From Bradyrhizobium sp. AUGA SZCCT0158 (GTDB taxonomy: Bacteria > Pseudomonadota > Alphaproteobacteria > Rhizobiales > Xanthobacteraceae): 64,000 nucleotides of DNA. Position numbers and translations under genes: made by a program. The stretch covers positions 248,001 to 312,000 of the forward strand of contig NZ_JAFCME010000006.1 of assembly GCF_018130065.1 (NCBI RefSeq), in the 5' to 3' direction. Below the pieces are notes generated by a model. It had not been told where the DNA came from, did no database searches, and was given only the letters and a program-made list of their open reading frames with translations. Shown here piece after piece: positions 38,921 to 47,187 of the stretch; within the stretch, counting starts at the first letter, position 1; each line of letters begins with the position of its first letter.

Positions 38921-39311
38921 CCGGTCCGGTTTAGGATTTTTGCGGGTTGGACGGGCGAGCGTTCGAACAACCAAGGCGTTCGCGCCATCAAAGACGTTTT
39001 GCCGCAGCCATGACAGATAGCCAAAACACCGCCGGCCTGCCGGGTCGGGGCCGGTTTAGTTACTCACAGAATACAGAAGTCGGCCGTCAACCCCTTGACC
39101 CGGCTCGCCAGTCGGATTGTGATACGGCACAACTACCAGTCGCCGCACGTTGAGGGGCCTGCCGCGACCTTCGATCCCTGTCCGACCGTATTGCGTGTCA
39201 AACTGCCGGGTCAGATTGGCGCTTTTTTCGGTGGGGGATCATCGGGTTGGCCCAACAGCGTTCGAGGACGACAAGCCAACGTTCCCGCACGACCCCTGAA
39301 AGGCCTTGCCC
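38921..39311. other. Upstream region of the aap operon
   Basis: No gene. A possible promoter lies here: TTGACC at 39095-39100 with GTGATA about 18 bases later (39119-39124). The general amino-acid permease is nitrogen regulated in relatives, but I cannot point to an NtrC site. Confidence 0.4.
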
Positions 39312-40328
39312 ATGAAACGCGTATCCCTGGTTCTCACCCTTGCCGTTGCCTCCGGTCTTTCGGTCCAGGCTGCCTCGGCGCAAACCCTCAAAACGGTCAA
39401 GGACCGTGGCATGCTTTCCTGCGGCGTCAGCCAGGGATTGCCGGGGTTCTCGTCTCCGGACGACAAGGGCAACTGGACCGGCCTCGACGTTGACATCTGC
39501 CGCGCGATCTCAGCTGCGGTCTTCAACGATCCGAGCAAGATCAAGTTCGTGCCGCTGTCGGCCAAGGATCGCTTCACCGCGCTGCAGTCCGGCGAAATCG
39601 ACGTGCTGTCGCGCAACACCACCTGGACGCTGTCGCGCGATACTTCGCTCGGCGCCAATTTCACCGGCGTGACCTATTATGACGGCCAGGGCTTCATGGT
39701 GAAGAAGGCGCTGAAGGTGAATTCCGCGCTGGAATTGAACAGCGCGTCGGTCTGCGTGCAGCAAGGCACCACCACCGAGCAGAATCTCGCCGACTACTTC
39801 AAGGGCAACAACATGAAGTACGAGGTGATCGCATTCGGTACCAACGACGAGGCCGTCAAGGCCTATGAGTCCGGACGCTGCGACGTCTTCACGACAGACG
39901 TGTCCGGCCTTTATGCCGATCGTTTGAAACTCGCGAGCCCGGCCGATCATGTCGTGCTGCCGGAAGTGATCTCGAAAGAGCCGCTCGGCCCGATGGTGCG
40001 CCATGGCGACGACCAGTGGGCAGACATCGTGAAATGGACGCTCTACGCGATGATCACCGCGGAAGAGCTGGGCATTACCCAGAAGAACGCCGATGAGATG
40101 GCGAAATCGGACAAGCCGGAGATGAAGCGGGTATTCGGCACCGACGGCAACCTTGGCGAACAGCTCGGCCTGACCAAGGATTGGGTCTCGCGGATCGTGA
40201 AGGCCGTCGGCAATTACGGCGAGTCATTTGAGCGCAACGTCGGCGCCGGCTCCAAGCTTGGCATTGCCCGCGGCATCAACGCGCTCTGGAGCAAGGGGGG
40301 TATCCAGTACGCGCCGCCGATCCGCTGA
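39312..40328 (+). CDS. aapJ: General L-amino acid ABC transporter, binding protein
   Basis: A 338-residue periplasmic solute-binding protein. The ATG at 39312 opens a signal peptide (KRVSLVLTLAVASGLSVQA, cleavage near ASA/QTL); AAAGG lies upstream. The mature part has the PBP family 3 hallmarks DRGMLSCGVSQGLPGFSSPD, GLDVDICRAISAAVF and LSRNTTWTLSRDTSLGANF. It captures a broad range of L-amino acids for AapQMP. First gene of aapJQMP, with 22 bp to aapQ. Confidence 0.95.
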   Translation: MKRVSLVLTLAVASGLSVQAASAQTLKTVKDRGMLSCGVSQGLPGFSSPDDKGNWTGLDVDICRAISAAVFNDPSKIKFVPLSAKDRFTALQSGEIDVLSRNTTWTLSRDTSLGANFTGVTYYDGQGFMVKKALKVNSALELNSASVCVQQGTTTEQNLADYFKGNNMKYEVIAFGTNDEAVKAYESGRCDVFTTDVSGLYADRLKLASPADHVVLPEVISKEPLGPMVRHGDDQWADIVKWTLYAMITAEELGITQKNADEMAKSDKPEMKRVFGTDGNLGEQLGLTKDWVSRIVKAVGNYGESFERNVGAGSKLGIARGINALWSKGGIQYAPPIR

Positions 40329-40350
40329 TCGCCAGCGGAGGGCTGCGGCG

Positions 40351-41553
40351 ATGGCCATCGAACCCCGAAAACCACCGTCGCAGTTGGTTCCCAAACTGCA
40401 GAGGGCGCTCGGTGGCAGCGCGGGCTGGAGCGGTTTCGTCATCCAGCTCGTGTTCGTCGCCGTACTGGCCTGGATCGCCTACGAGATCGTCGCCAATGCC
40501 CGCGCCAATCTGCAGGCGCAGCGGATCACCGCGGGCTTCGGCTTCATGGTCAACACGGCAGGTTTTGACGTCAGCCAGAACCTGATTGCGTATTCAGGCT
40601 CCGACAACTACATCCGCGTTTTCCTGGTCGGCCTGCTCAACACCCTGCTGGTCTCGGTGATCGGCATTTTCTTCGCCACCGTGATTGGTTTTTTGGTGGC
40701 GCTCGGCCGCCTGTCGCCGAACTGGCTGCTGTCGCGCATGGCCGGCGGCTATGTCGAACTGATCCGCAACCTGCCGCTGCTGTTCCAGATCCTGTTCTGG
40801 TATCTGGCGGTGCTCGCTGCGCTGCCCAATCCAAGGCAGAGCATTTCGGTGCTCGACACCTTCTTTCTCAGCAATCGCGGCTTGGTAATCCCCAAGCCGA
40901 TCGGCGAGCCGGGTTTCGAACCGTTCGTCCTCGCGCTGCTGATCGCGATCGTCGCGGCGATCGCGTTTTGGCGCTATTCCCGGCGTCAGTTGTTCCAGAG
41001 CGGCAAGGTGATCAAGGTCTGGCCCTATGCGCTGGGCCTGGTGGTCGGTCTGCCGCTGCTTGTGACCCTTATCTTCGGCGCGCCCGTAAAGTTTGAAATA
41101 CCGGCCCTGAAGGGCTTCAACTTCGCCGGTGGCTCACGGGTCATTCCGGAGTTCGTCGCCCTGACATTGGCGCTGTCGACCTACACCGCCGCGTTCATCG
41201 CCGAAATCGTGCGCGCCGGCATCTTGTCGGTTCACAAGGGGCAGATGGAAGCCGGCTCGTCGCTTGGGCTGCAGCGCGGCTCGGTGCTGCGGCTGATCGT
41301 GATCCCGCAGGCCTTGCGCGTGATCCTGCCGCCGCTGACCAACCAGTATTTGAACTTGACCAAGAACTCCACTCTGGCGGTGGCGATCGGCTATCCGGAC
41401 CTGGTCTCGGTGTTCGCCGGCACCACGCTGAGCCAGACCGGACAGGCGATCGAAATCATCGGCATCACCATGGGCGTCTACCTCGTGATCTCGCTGGTCA
41501 CGAGCGCGATCATGAGCTTCTACGGGTGGCGTATCGGCCGGAGTATGGGGTGA
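40351..41553 (+). CDS. aapQ: General L-amino acid ABC transporter, permease
   Basis: A 400-residue inner-membrane permease from the ATG at 40351 (GGAGGGCTGCGGCG upstream); the frame from 40228 overlaps aapJ and is not used. About eight helices. The typical inner-membrane signature of the HisM/HisQ group is present (FLVGLLNTLLVSVIGIFFA; coupling helix EAGSSLGLQRGSVLRLIVIP then QALRVILPPLTNQYLNLTKN). It pairs with AapM. The stop overlaps the aapM start (TGATG). Confidence 0.95.
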   Translation: MAIEPRKPPSQLVPKLQRALGGSAGWSGFVIQLVFVAVLAWIAYEIVANARANLQAQRITAGFGFMVNTAGFDVSQNLIAYSGSDNYIRVFLVGLLNTLLVSVIGIFFATVIGFLVALGRLSPNWLLSRMAGGYVELIRNLPLLFQILFWYLAVLAALPNPRQSISVLDTFFLSNRGLVIPKPIGEPGFEPFVLALLIAIVAAIAFWRYSRRQLFQSGKVIKVWPYALGLVVGLPLLVTLIFGAPVKFEIPALKGFNFAGGSRVIPEFVALTLALSTYTAAFIAEIVRAGILSVHKGQMEAGSSLGLQRGSVLRLIVIPQALRVILPPLTNQYLNLTKNSTLAVAIGYPDLVSVFAGTTLSQTGQAIEIIGITMGVYLVISLVTSAIMSFYGWRIGRSMG

Positions 41554-43076
41554 TGAGCGAGACCACACCATCCGTTTTCGTCCGCCAGGAACTCGTCGGC
41601 GAGCGTCCAGCACCGATCAAGACCACCGGCTTTGTCGGCTTCCTGCGCACGCGGCTGTTCAATTCGCCGACCAACGTCCTGATCACGATCGTCAGCGCGC
41701 TGCTGCTCTGGTTCATCGCCGTTCCCGCGCTGAGATTCGTGCTGATCGATGCGGTCTGGACCGGCAACGACCGCACCGCGTGTCTCGCCAAAAACGCCGG
41801 AGACGTGGTCGGCGCCTGCTGGCCGTTCATTCAGGCGAAAATCGGTCAGTTCATCTACGGCTTCTATCCGGAGCCGGAGCGCTGGCGGGTCAATCTGGTC
41901 TTCCTCATGGCCGTGATCCTGCTGCTGCCGCTGCTGATTCCCAAGGCGCCCGCCAAAGGCCTCAACGCCGGACTTTTCTTCATCGCATTGCCCGTCATCG
42001 CCTTCTTCCTGCTGCATGGCGGCGGATTGGGCGGCCTCGGTGTCAGCTGGACGGCCGGGCTTTTGTCGGGGTTCAACGACAGCATCGGTGACAGCGGGCG
42101 CAAGCTGGCGGCCGCGGGCGGGGCGACGGCCCTGATCGGACCGCTGCTGTGGCTGCTCGGTCAACTGATTGTGCTGCTCTCGACAATGGTTTCCTGGCTG
42201 CTGCTGCCGCTGACCTGGCTGCACGCCACGGTTCAGGCTTCCGGCAGTCCGCTGTGGGCGGACTTCGCATTGACCACCCTGATCGTCTCCGCCCTGGTGT
42301 TCTGGTTGAGCGGAGGCGTGCGCGCCGGCTCACGTCCGCTCGTCACCTGCCTTGCGATCTTCGCCGGCATTGGCATCGTGATCGCGGTGATGGGACTGGA
42401 CCGGGGTGGCTTGCCCGTGGTCGATACGCGGCTGTGGGGCGGGTTGCTGGTCACACTGGTGGTGGCGGTCACCGGCATCGTCGCATCGATGCCGATCGGC
42501 GTTGCGCTCGCGCTCGGCCGGCGTTCTTCGATACCGCTGATCCGGATTTTCTCGATCGCCTTCATCGAGTTCTGGCGCGGTGTTCCGCTGATCACGGTGC
42601 TGTTCTTCGCAACCTATATGTTACCGCTGTTCGTCCCGACCGGGTTCACCATCGACGGTTTGGTGCGCGCCCTGATCGGGATTGCGCTGTTCACCGGCGC
42701 CTATCAGGCGGAAAACATCCGCGGCGGCCTGGCGGCGATCCCGCGCGGGCAGGGCGAGGCGGCGAGCGCGCTCGGCCTGTCCTGGGCCAAGACCACCGGG
42801 CTGATCGTGATGCCGCAGGCGTTGCGCCACGTCATCCCGAGCCTCGTCAACAGTTTCATCGGCCTGTTCAAGGACACCTCGCTGGTTTCGATCGTCGCGC
42901 TGTTCGATCTCCTCGGATCGTTGCGCGCGTCGTTTTCCGATCCGAACTGGGCGACGCCGAGCACGTTGTTCACCGGCTTTGCGTTCACCGGGATCATCTA
43001 CTTCGCCTTCTGCTTTGGCATGTCGCGCTATTCGCTGTTCGTCGAGAACAGGCTGAACGCGCATCGCCGCAATTGA
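41553..43076 (+). CDS. aapM: General L-amino acid ABC transporter, second permease (enlarged)
   Basis: A 507-residue permease. The C-terminal 220 residues carry the transporter core (PIGVALALGRRSSIPLIRI, GQGEAASALGLSWAKTTGLI, VMPQALRHVIPSLVNSFIG). The N-terminal 280 residues hold an expanded set of membrane helices, including a Gly-rich stretch (LLHGGGLGGLGVSWTAG) and a Leu-rich double helix (LLWLLGQLIVLLSTMVSWLL) not present in the shorter R. leguminosarum AapM of about 384 residues. The extra region is in frame and well composed, so it is a real lineage feature. It overlaps aapQ and precedes aapP by 4 bp. Confidence 0.93.
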   Translation: MSETTPSVFVRQELVGERPAPIKTTGFVGFLRTRLFNSPTNVLITIVSALLLWFIAVPALRFVLIDAVWTGNDRTACLAKNAGDVVGACWPFIQAKIGQFIYGFYPEPERWRVNLVFLMAVILLLPLLIPKAPAKGLNAGLFFIALPVIAFFLLHGGGLGGLGVSWTAGLLSGFNDSIGDSGRKLAAAGGATALIGPLLWLLGQLIVLLSTMVSWLLLPLTWLHATVQASGSPLWADFALTTLIVSALVFWLSGGVRAGSRPLVTCLAIFAGIGIVIAVMGLDRGGLPVVDTRLWGGLLVTLVVAVTGIVASMPIGVALALGRRSSIPLIRIFSIAFIEFWRGVPLITVLFFATYMLPLFVPTGFTIDGLVRALIGIALFTGAYQAENIRGGLAAIPRGQGEAASALGLSWAKTTGLIVMPQALRHVIPSLVNSFIGLFKDTSLVSIVALFDLLGSLRASFSDPNWATPSTLFTGFAFTGIIYFAFCFGMSRYSLFVENRLNAHRRN

Positions 43077-43080
43077 GTAA

Positions 43081-43830
43081 ATGACCATGAGCACAGATCA
43101 GATCGTCGGCATCAAGGCTCTCAATAAATGGTACGGGGACTTTCACGTCCTGCGTGACATCAACCTCGGTGTCGCCAAGGGCGAGCGCATCGTCATTTGT
43201 GGTCCCTCGGGCTCGGGCAAGTCGACGCTGATCCGCTGCATCAATGCGCTGGAGGAATTCCAGGAAGGCGAGATCGTGGTCGAGGGGATCGAACTCGGAC
43301 CCAATTTGCGGCGTGTCGACGAAGTCCGGCGTGAAGTCGGCATGGTGTTCCAGAGCTTCAACCTGTTTCCGCACTTGACCGTGCTGGAGAACTGCACGCT
43401 GGCGCCGATCTGGGTGCGCAATATCCCCAAGAAGGACGCCGAGGCGACCGCGATGAAATACCTGGAGCGGGTCAAGATCCCGCATCAGGCCAACAAATAT
43501 CCGGGGCAGATGTCAGGCGGTCAGCAGCAGCGCGTGGCGATCGCGCGCGCGCTGACCATGAACCCCAAGGTCATGCTGTTCGACGAGCCGACCTCGGCGC
43601 TTGATCCGGAAATGGTCAAGGAAGTGCTCGACACCATGGTCGACCTCGCCAATGAAGGCATGACCATGCTGGTCGTCACCCACGAAATGGGATTTGCGCG
43701 CGAAGTCGCCAATCGTGTCGTGTTCATGGACGCCGGCCAGGTGATCGAATCCAACACGCCGGAAAACTTCTTCGCCAATCCGCAGCACGCGCGGACGAAG
43801 TTGTTCCTCAGCCAGATCTTGCGGCATTGA
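43081..43830 (+). CDS. aapP: General L-amino acid ABC transporter, ATPase
   Basis: A 249-residue ABC ATPase: Walker [16 protein letters not shown]-loop [15 protein letters not shown], signature [15 protein letters not shown], Walker [15 protein letters not shown] and switch histidine in [13 protein letters not shown]. It energises AapQM. Last gene of the operon; ATG codons at 43081 and 43087 are both usable. A large palindromic repeat starts 3 bp after the stop and could end the transcript. Confidence 0.96.
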   Translation: MTMSTDQIVGIKALNKWYGDFHVLRDINLGVAKGERIVICGPSGSGKSTLIRCINALEEFQEGEIVVEGIELGPNLRRVDEVRREVGMVFQSFNLFPHLTVLENCTLAPIWVRNIPKKDAEATAMKYLERVKIPHQANKYPGQMSGGQQQRVAIARALTMNPKVMLFDEPTSALDPEMVKEVLDTMVDLANEGMTMLVVTHEMGFAREVANRVVFMDAGQVIESNTPENFFANPQHARTKLFLSQILRH

Positions 43831-43833
43831 CTT

Positions 43834-43927
43834 CGTAGGGTGGGCAAAGCGAAGCGTGCCCACCATCAAAGTACGATATCTGGATGGATGGTGGGCACGG
43901 CGCCAATGCGTCTTTGCCCACCCTACG
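43834..43927. repeat. Palindromic intergenic element
   Basis: A 94-bp inverted repeat: CGTAGGGTGGGCAAAG at the left is the exact complement of CTTTGCCCACCCTACG at the right, with an inner pair GTGCCCACCATC/GATGGTGGGCAC. It fills nearly all the space between the convergent aapP and cysK. Elements with GGTGGGCAAAGCGAAGCGTG are abundant in Bradyrhizobium intergenic regions and may act as bidirectional terminators. Confidence 0.85.
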
Positions 43928-43942
43928 ACTTCGCGCCCCGTC

Positions 43943-44983
43943 TCACACCTTCTCAAACGGCAGATCGACCTTCGGGCGCTTTTCCAGCCATTCCGGCACC
44001 GGCAAATTCTTGGCTCGCATGAAAGCGGGATTGAACAGCTTCGACTGATAGCGGCCGCCGGAATCGGCAAGGATGGTGACGATGGTCTTGCCGGGCCCGA
44101 GCTGCTTGGCGAGCCGGATCGCGCCCGCGATGTTGACGCCGGTGGAGCCGCCGAGGCAGAGGCCCTCGTGCTCGGTCAGGTCGTAGATCACCTTTACCGC
44201 TTCCTCGTCCGAGATCAGGAAGGCGTCGTCGACCTTCGCGGTCTCGATGACAGGCGTGACGCGGCCGAGCCCGATGCCTTCGGTGATCGAGTCTCCCGGT
44301 GTCGATTTGGCCGTGCCGTTCTTGAACAACTCGTACATCGCAAAGCCATGCGGATCGGCGCAGGCGTTGATGATGCCGGGGTGCTTTTCCTTCAGATAGC
44401 GGCTGGTGCCGGCCAGCGTGCCGCCGGTGCCGACCGAGCAGATGAAGCCGTCGATCTTGCCGCCGGTCTGCTGCCAGATCTCGGGGCCGGTCGATTCGTA
44501 ATGCGCCTTGGCGTTATCGAGGTTGTTCCACTGATCGGCGAACAGCACGCCGTTCGGCTCGCTCTTACGCAGCTGCGCGGCGAGCCGTCGTCCGACATGC
44601 TGGTAGTTGTTCGGATTGGAGTACGGCAGCTGCGGCACTTCGATCAGTTCCGCGCCGCATAGCCGCAGCATGTCCTTCTTTTCCTGGCTCTGGGTCTCCG
44701 GGATCAGGATCATCGTCCGGTACCCACGCGCGCTCGCTACGACGGCAAGACCGATACCGGTGTTGCCCGCGGTCGACTCGACCACGAGGCCGCCGGGCTT
44801 GAGGTCGCCGCGCTTCTCGGCTTCGAGGATCATCCATTTGCCGGCGCGGTCCTTCACCGACTGACCGGGATTCATGAATTCGGCCTTGCCGAGAATGGTG
44901 CAGCCGGTCGCTTCGGAAGCGCGCTTGAGCTTGATGAGCGGCGTGTTGCCGATGGCTTCGATGACGTCTTTGTTGAAGGTCAT
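43943..44983 (-). CDS. cysK: Cysteine synthase A
   Basis: A 346-residue PLP enzyme from the ATG at 44983. Motifs: IGNTPLIKL, the PLP lysine in PGQSVKDRAGKWM (Lys44), substrate loop ESTAGNTGIGLAVV, phosphate loop CSVGTGGTLAGTSR and GGSTGVNIAGAIRLA near the end. It makes L-cysteine from O-acetylserine and sulfide in the cytoplasm. The frame from 45046 adds 21 unlikely residues. It is transcribed alone, convergent with aapP. Confidence 0.94.
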   Translation of the reverse strand: MTFNKDVIEAIGNTPLIKLKRASEATGCTILGKAEFMNPGQSVKDRAGKWMILEAEKRGDLKPGGLVVESTAGNTGIGLAVVASARGYRTMILIPETQSQEKKDMLRLCGAELIEVPQLPYSNPNNYQHVGRRLAAQLRKSEPNGVLFADQWNNLDNAKAHYESTGPEIWQQTGGKIDGFICSVGTGGTLAGTSRYLKEKHPGIINACADPHGFAMYELFKNGTAKSTPGDSITEGIGLGRVTPVIETAKVDDAFLISDEEAVKVIYDLTEHEGLCLGGSTGVNIAGAIRLAKQLGPGKTIVTILADSGGRYQSKLFNPAFMRAKNLPVPEWLEKRPKVDLPFEKV

Positions 44984-45687
44984 TTGGAATTGCCGGTTTG
45001 CTTTGCCTATTCGTTGAGCGAACCCTAAAGGACCGCCGCTGGGCATACAAGCCAGCGCTTAAGTCGCAGCCGGTCATCTGGATTTGCGAACACCACCTGA
45101 CGCGCCCCGATATTTCCCTGACGGCATCTGGTTCGGCCAGGGCTTGCGGAAATTGCTTCGCCAGATCGCGAGCGCCTTGGCATAATCTTGCCCGAAAATG
45201 CACTCGCGGATGGCGGGAACGCCGAACTACTTGCCGATGGTTGCTGAAGCAGGCGACAAGTTCTCATCGTCGATGATGACGTGTTCGCCGGCGCAAGATT
45301 CGCGATCATGGACGGCGAAGGGACGGCTACGCCGGGGTTCCCGGTAGTTCGAATCGGCTGCAGGCGCGTTTTCACCCGAGCAGACGGATTTGGGCCGTGG
45401 GAATGGGGAAAAAACCCGTGAAATCTTCGTAAGGTTTCGCGGGTCCGGCATTAACCTGACCGCGTCCCAAGGCCGATAAAATAAGGCTAACTTGCACTTT
45501 TGATCGCCGATTGGCTCGCTTCCGCCAGCGATCGTCGGGATGGTTCCGGGACTGTCCGCGCCCTGATCGCAAGGGTAGTATGACGGCTCGGTTCCAACGG
45601 AAGCATCACCCCCGTGAACGTGTCGCAGACTACCCAAACAAACGTTCATCGCGGGTCACGCTGGAATTTGTCCCGTGGAGAACGGGT
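44984..45687. other. Long intergenic region between cysK and the efflux operon
   Basis: No complete gene. It must hold the divergent promoters of cysK and the efflux operon. A plus-strand stretch near 45255-45310 reads RRQVLIVDDDVFAGARFAIM, like the start of a receiver domain, but has no start codon or continuation, so it is at most a remnant. Confidence 0.35.
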
Positions 45688-47187
45688 GTGACCCAGCGAA
45701 TAATGGAGGCTGTGGCTGAAGGCTGGCGGGCGCGCTTTCCAGGTGCAAGTCGCCGGGTGAGCCGCTTTGCGCGCTCAGTCGCGGTGCTCGGGCTGGTCGC
45801 CAGTTCGGCGGGCTGTATCCTGACCAAGGATCTGCCCGATCCCGCACTCGACATCCCCGAAGGCTACAAGGCCGCCCGCCTGACCAAGCCGCAGGACGCG
45901 CCGCCGACGCTCGACTGGTGGCGCGGTTTCCGCTCGCGGGAACTGACGACGCTGATGGAAGAAGCCCAGACCGTCAATCTGGATATCGCCGCCGCCACCG
46001 CACGCTTCCTGCAGGCCGATGCGCAGGCGCGGATCGCCGGCGCGGCGTTGTTGCCGACCCTGAGCGGCAGCGGTTCGGAAAGCTATTCACGAACCTCCGG
46101 CTCGAGTTCGAGTGGCCTGACCAATGGCGGCCGCGAGGTCGTCAACTATCAGGCCTCGCTGAGCGCCAGCTACGAGCTCGATTTCTGGGGCAAGAATCGT
46201 GACGCCGCCCAGGCGGCGGAAGAGACCGCGGTCGCCAACCGCTTCGACCGCGACGTCATCGCATTGACCACGCTGACCACGGTTGCCAACGCCTATTTCC
46301 AGGTGCTCGCGGCGCAGGACCGGATTCGCACCGCAGAGCGCAACATCGCCAGCGCGGTCCGCATCCTCAACGCCATCAAGGAGCGGCTGCAGGCCGGCAC
46401 CGGCAACGACCTCGACGTCGCCCAGCAGGAAACCGTTGTTGCCAACCAGCGCGCGCTGGTGCCGCCGCTGCGGCAAACGCTCGACCAGAACATCAATGCG
46501 CTGGCCACGCTGGTGTCGCGGCCGCCGGAATCGGTGCGCGTCATCGGCGGCACGCTGAACCAGATTGTCTCGCCCCGCGTCACGCCCGGCCTGCCGTCGG
46601 AACTCCTGACGCAGCGCCCCGACATCAGGCGCCAGGAAGCGCAGCTGGCGTCCGCCACCGCCAATGTCGGCAACGCGCGCGCGCAGTTTTTCCCGAGCAT
46701 TCAACTGACCGGGCAGGGTGGCTATCAGAGCTCCGCATTGGCGTCGCTGTTTCAGCCGCAGGCCGCGTTCTTTAGCATGGTCGGCAGCCTGACCCAGCCG
46801 ATTTTCGACGGCGGCAGGATCCTCGGCAATTTCGAATTTACCAAGGCCCGGCAGGATGAGTTGCTGCAGACCTATCGCAAGACGGTGGTGCAGGCCTTTG
46901 CCGATGTCGACAATGCGTTGATGTCGATCCGCCAGACCACGGAGCGGCTGCGGCTGCAGCGCGAGGTGGTGGCGTCCTCGCGGCGGGCGTTTCAACTGTC
47001 CGAGCAACAACTGCGGGCCGGAACTGCCGACATCGTAACTGTGCTAAATACGCAATTGACGTTATTCCAGGCGGAAGATTCGCTATCGCAGGCCCAATTG
47101 GCCCGGCTGCTCGCGATCGTCAGCCTGTATCAGGCGCTGGGGGGCGGCTGGGAGCCTAGGATGGAAAGGCCGGTCGATGCTCTTTAA
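45688..47187 (+). CDS. RND efflux outer-membrane factor (NodT family lipoprotein)
   Basis: A 499-residue TolC-like lipoprotein. I favour the GTG at 45688 (GGAG 7 bases upstream) over the frame start at 45511. The signal ends with lipobox VASSAGC. Two OEP repeats follow: LDWWRGFRSRELTTLMEEA, YELDFWGKNRDAAQAAEETA, then LPSELLTQRPDIRRQEAQLA and QPIFDGGRILGNFEFTKARQ. It forms the exit channel for the adaptor and pumps encoded next; it overlaps the adaptor gene by 11 bp. Outer-membrane factor first, then adaptor and two pumps, is one operon. Confidence 0.92.
   Translation: MTQRIMEAVAEGWRARFPGASRRVSRFARSVAVLGLVASSAGCILTKDLPDPALDIPEGYKAARLTKPQDAPPTLDWWRGFRSRELTTLMEEAQTVNLDIAAATARFLQADAQARIAGAALLPTLSGSGSESYSRTSGSSSSGLTNGGREVVNYQASLSASYELDFWGKNRDAAQAAEETAVANRFDRDVIALTTLTTVANAYFQVLAAQDRIRTAERNIASAVRILNAIKERLQAGTGNDLDVAQQETVVANQRALVPPLRQTLDQNINALATLVSRPPESVRVIGGTLNQIVSPRVTPGLPSELLTQRPDIRRQEAQLASATANVGNARAQFFPSIQLTGQGGYQSSALASLFQPQAAFFSMVGSLTQPIFDGGRILGNFEFTKARQDELLQTYRKTVVQAFADVDNALMSIRQTTERLRLQREVVASSRRAFQLSEQQLRAGTADIVTVLNTQLTLFQAEDSLSQAQLARLLAIVSLYQALGGGWEPRMERPVDAL

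Noticed and set aside
45248..45420. Response-regulator gene upstream of the efflux operon
   Set aside because: Only the first strand-like segment (VLIVDDDVFA) is seen, without a start codon, phosphoacceptor or lysine.
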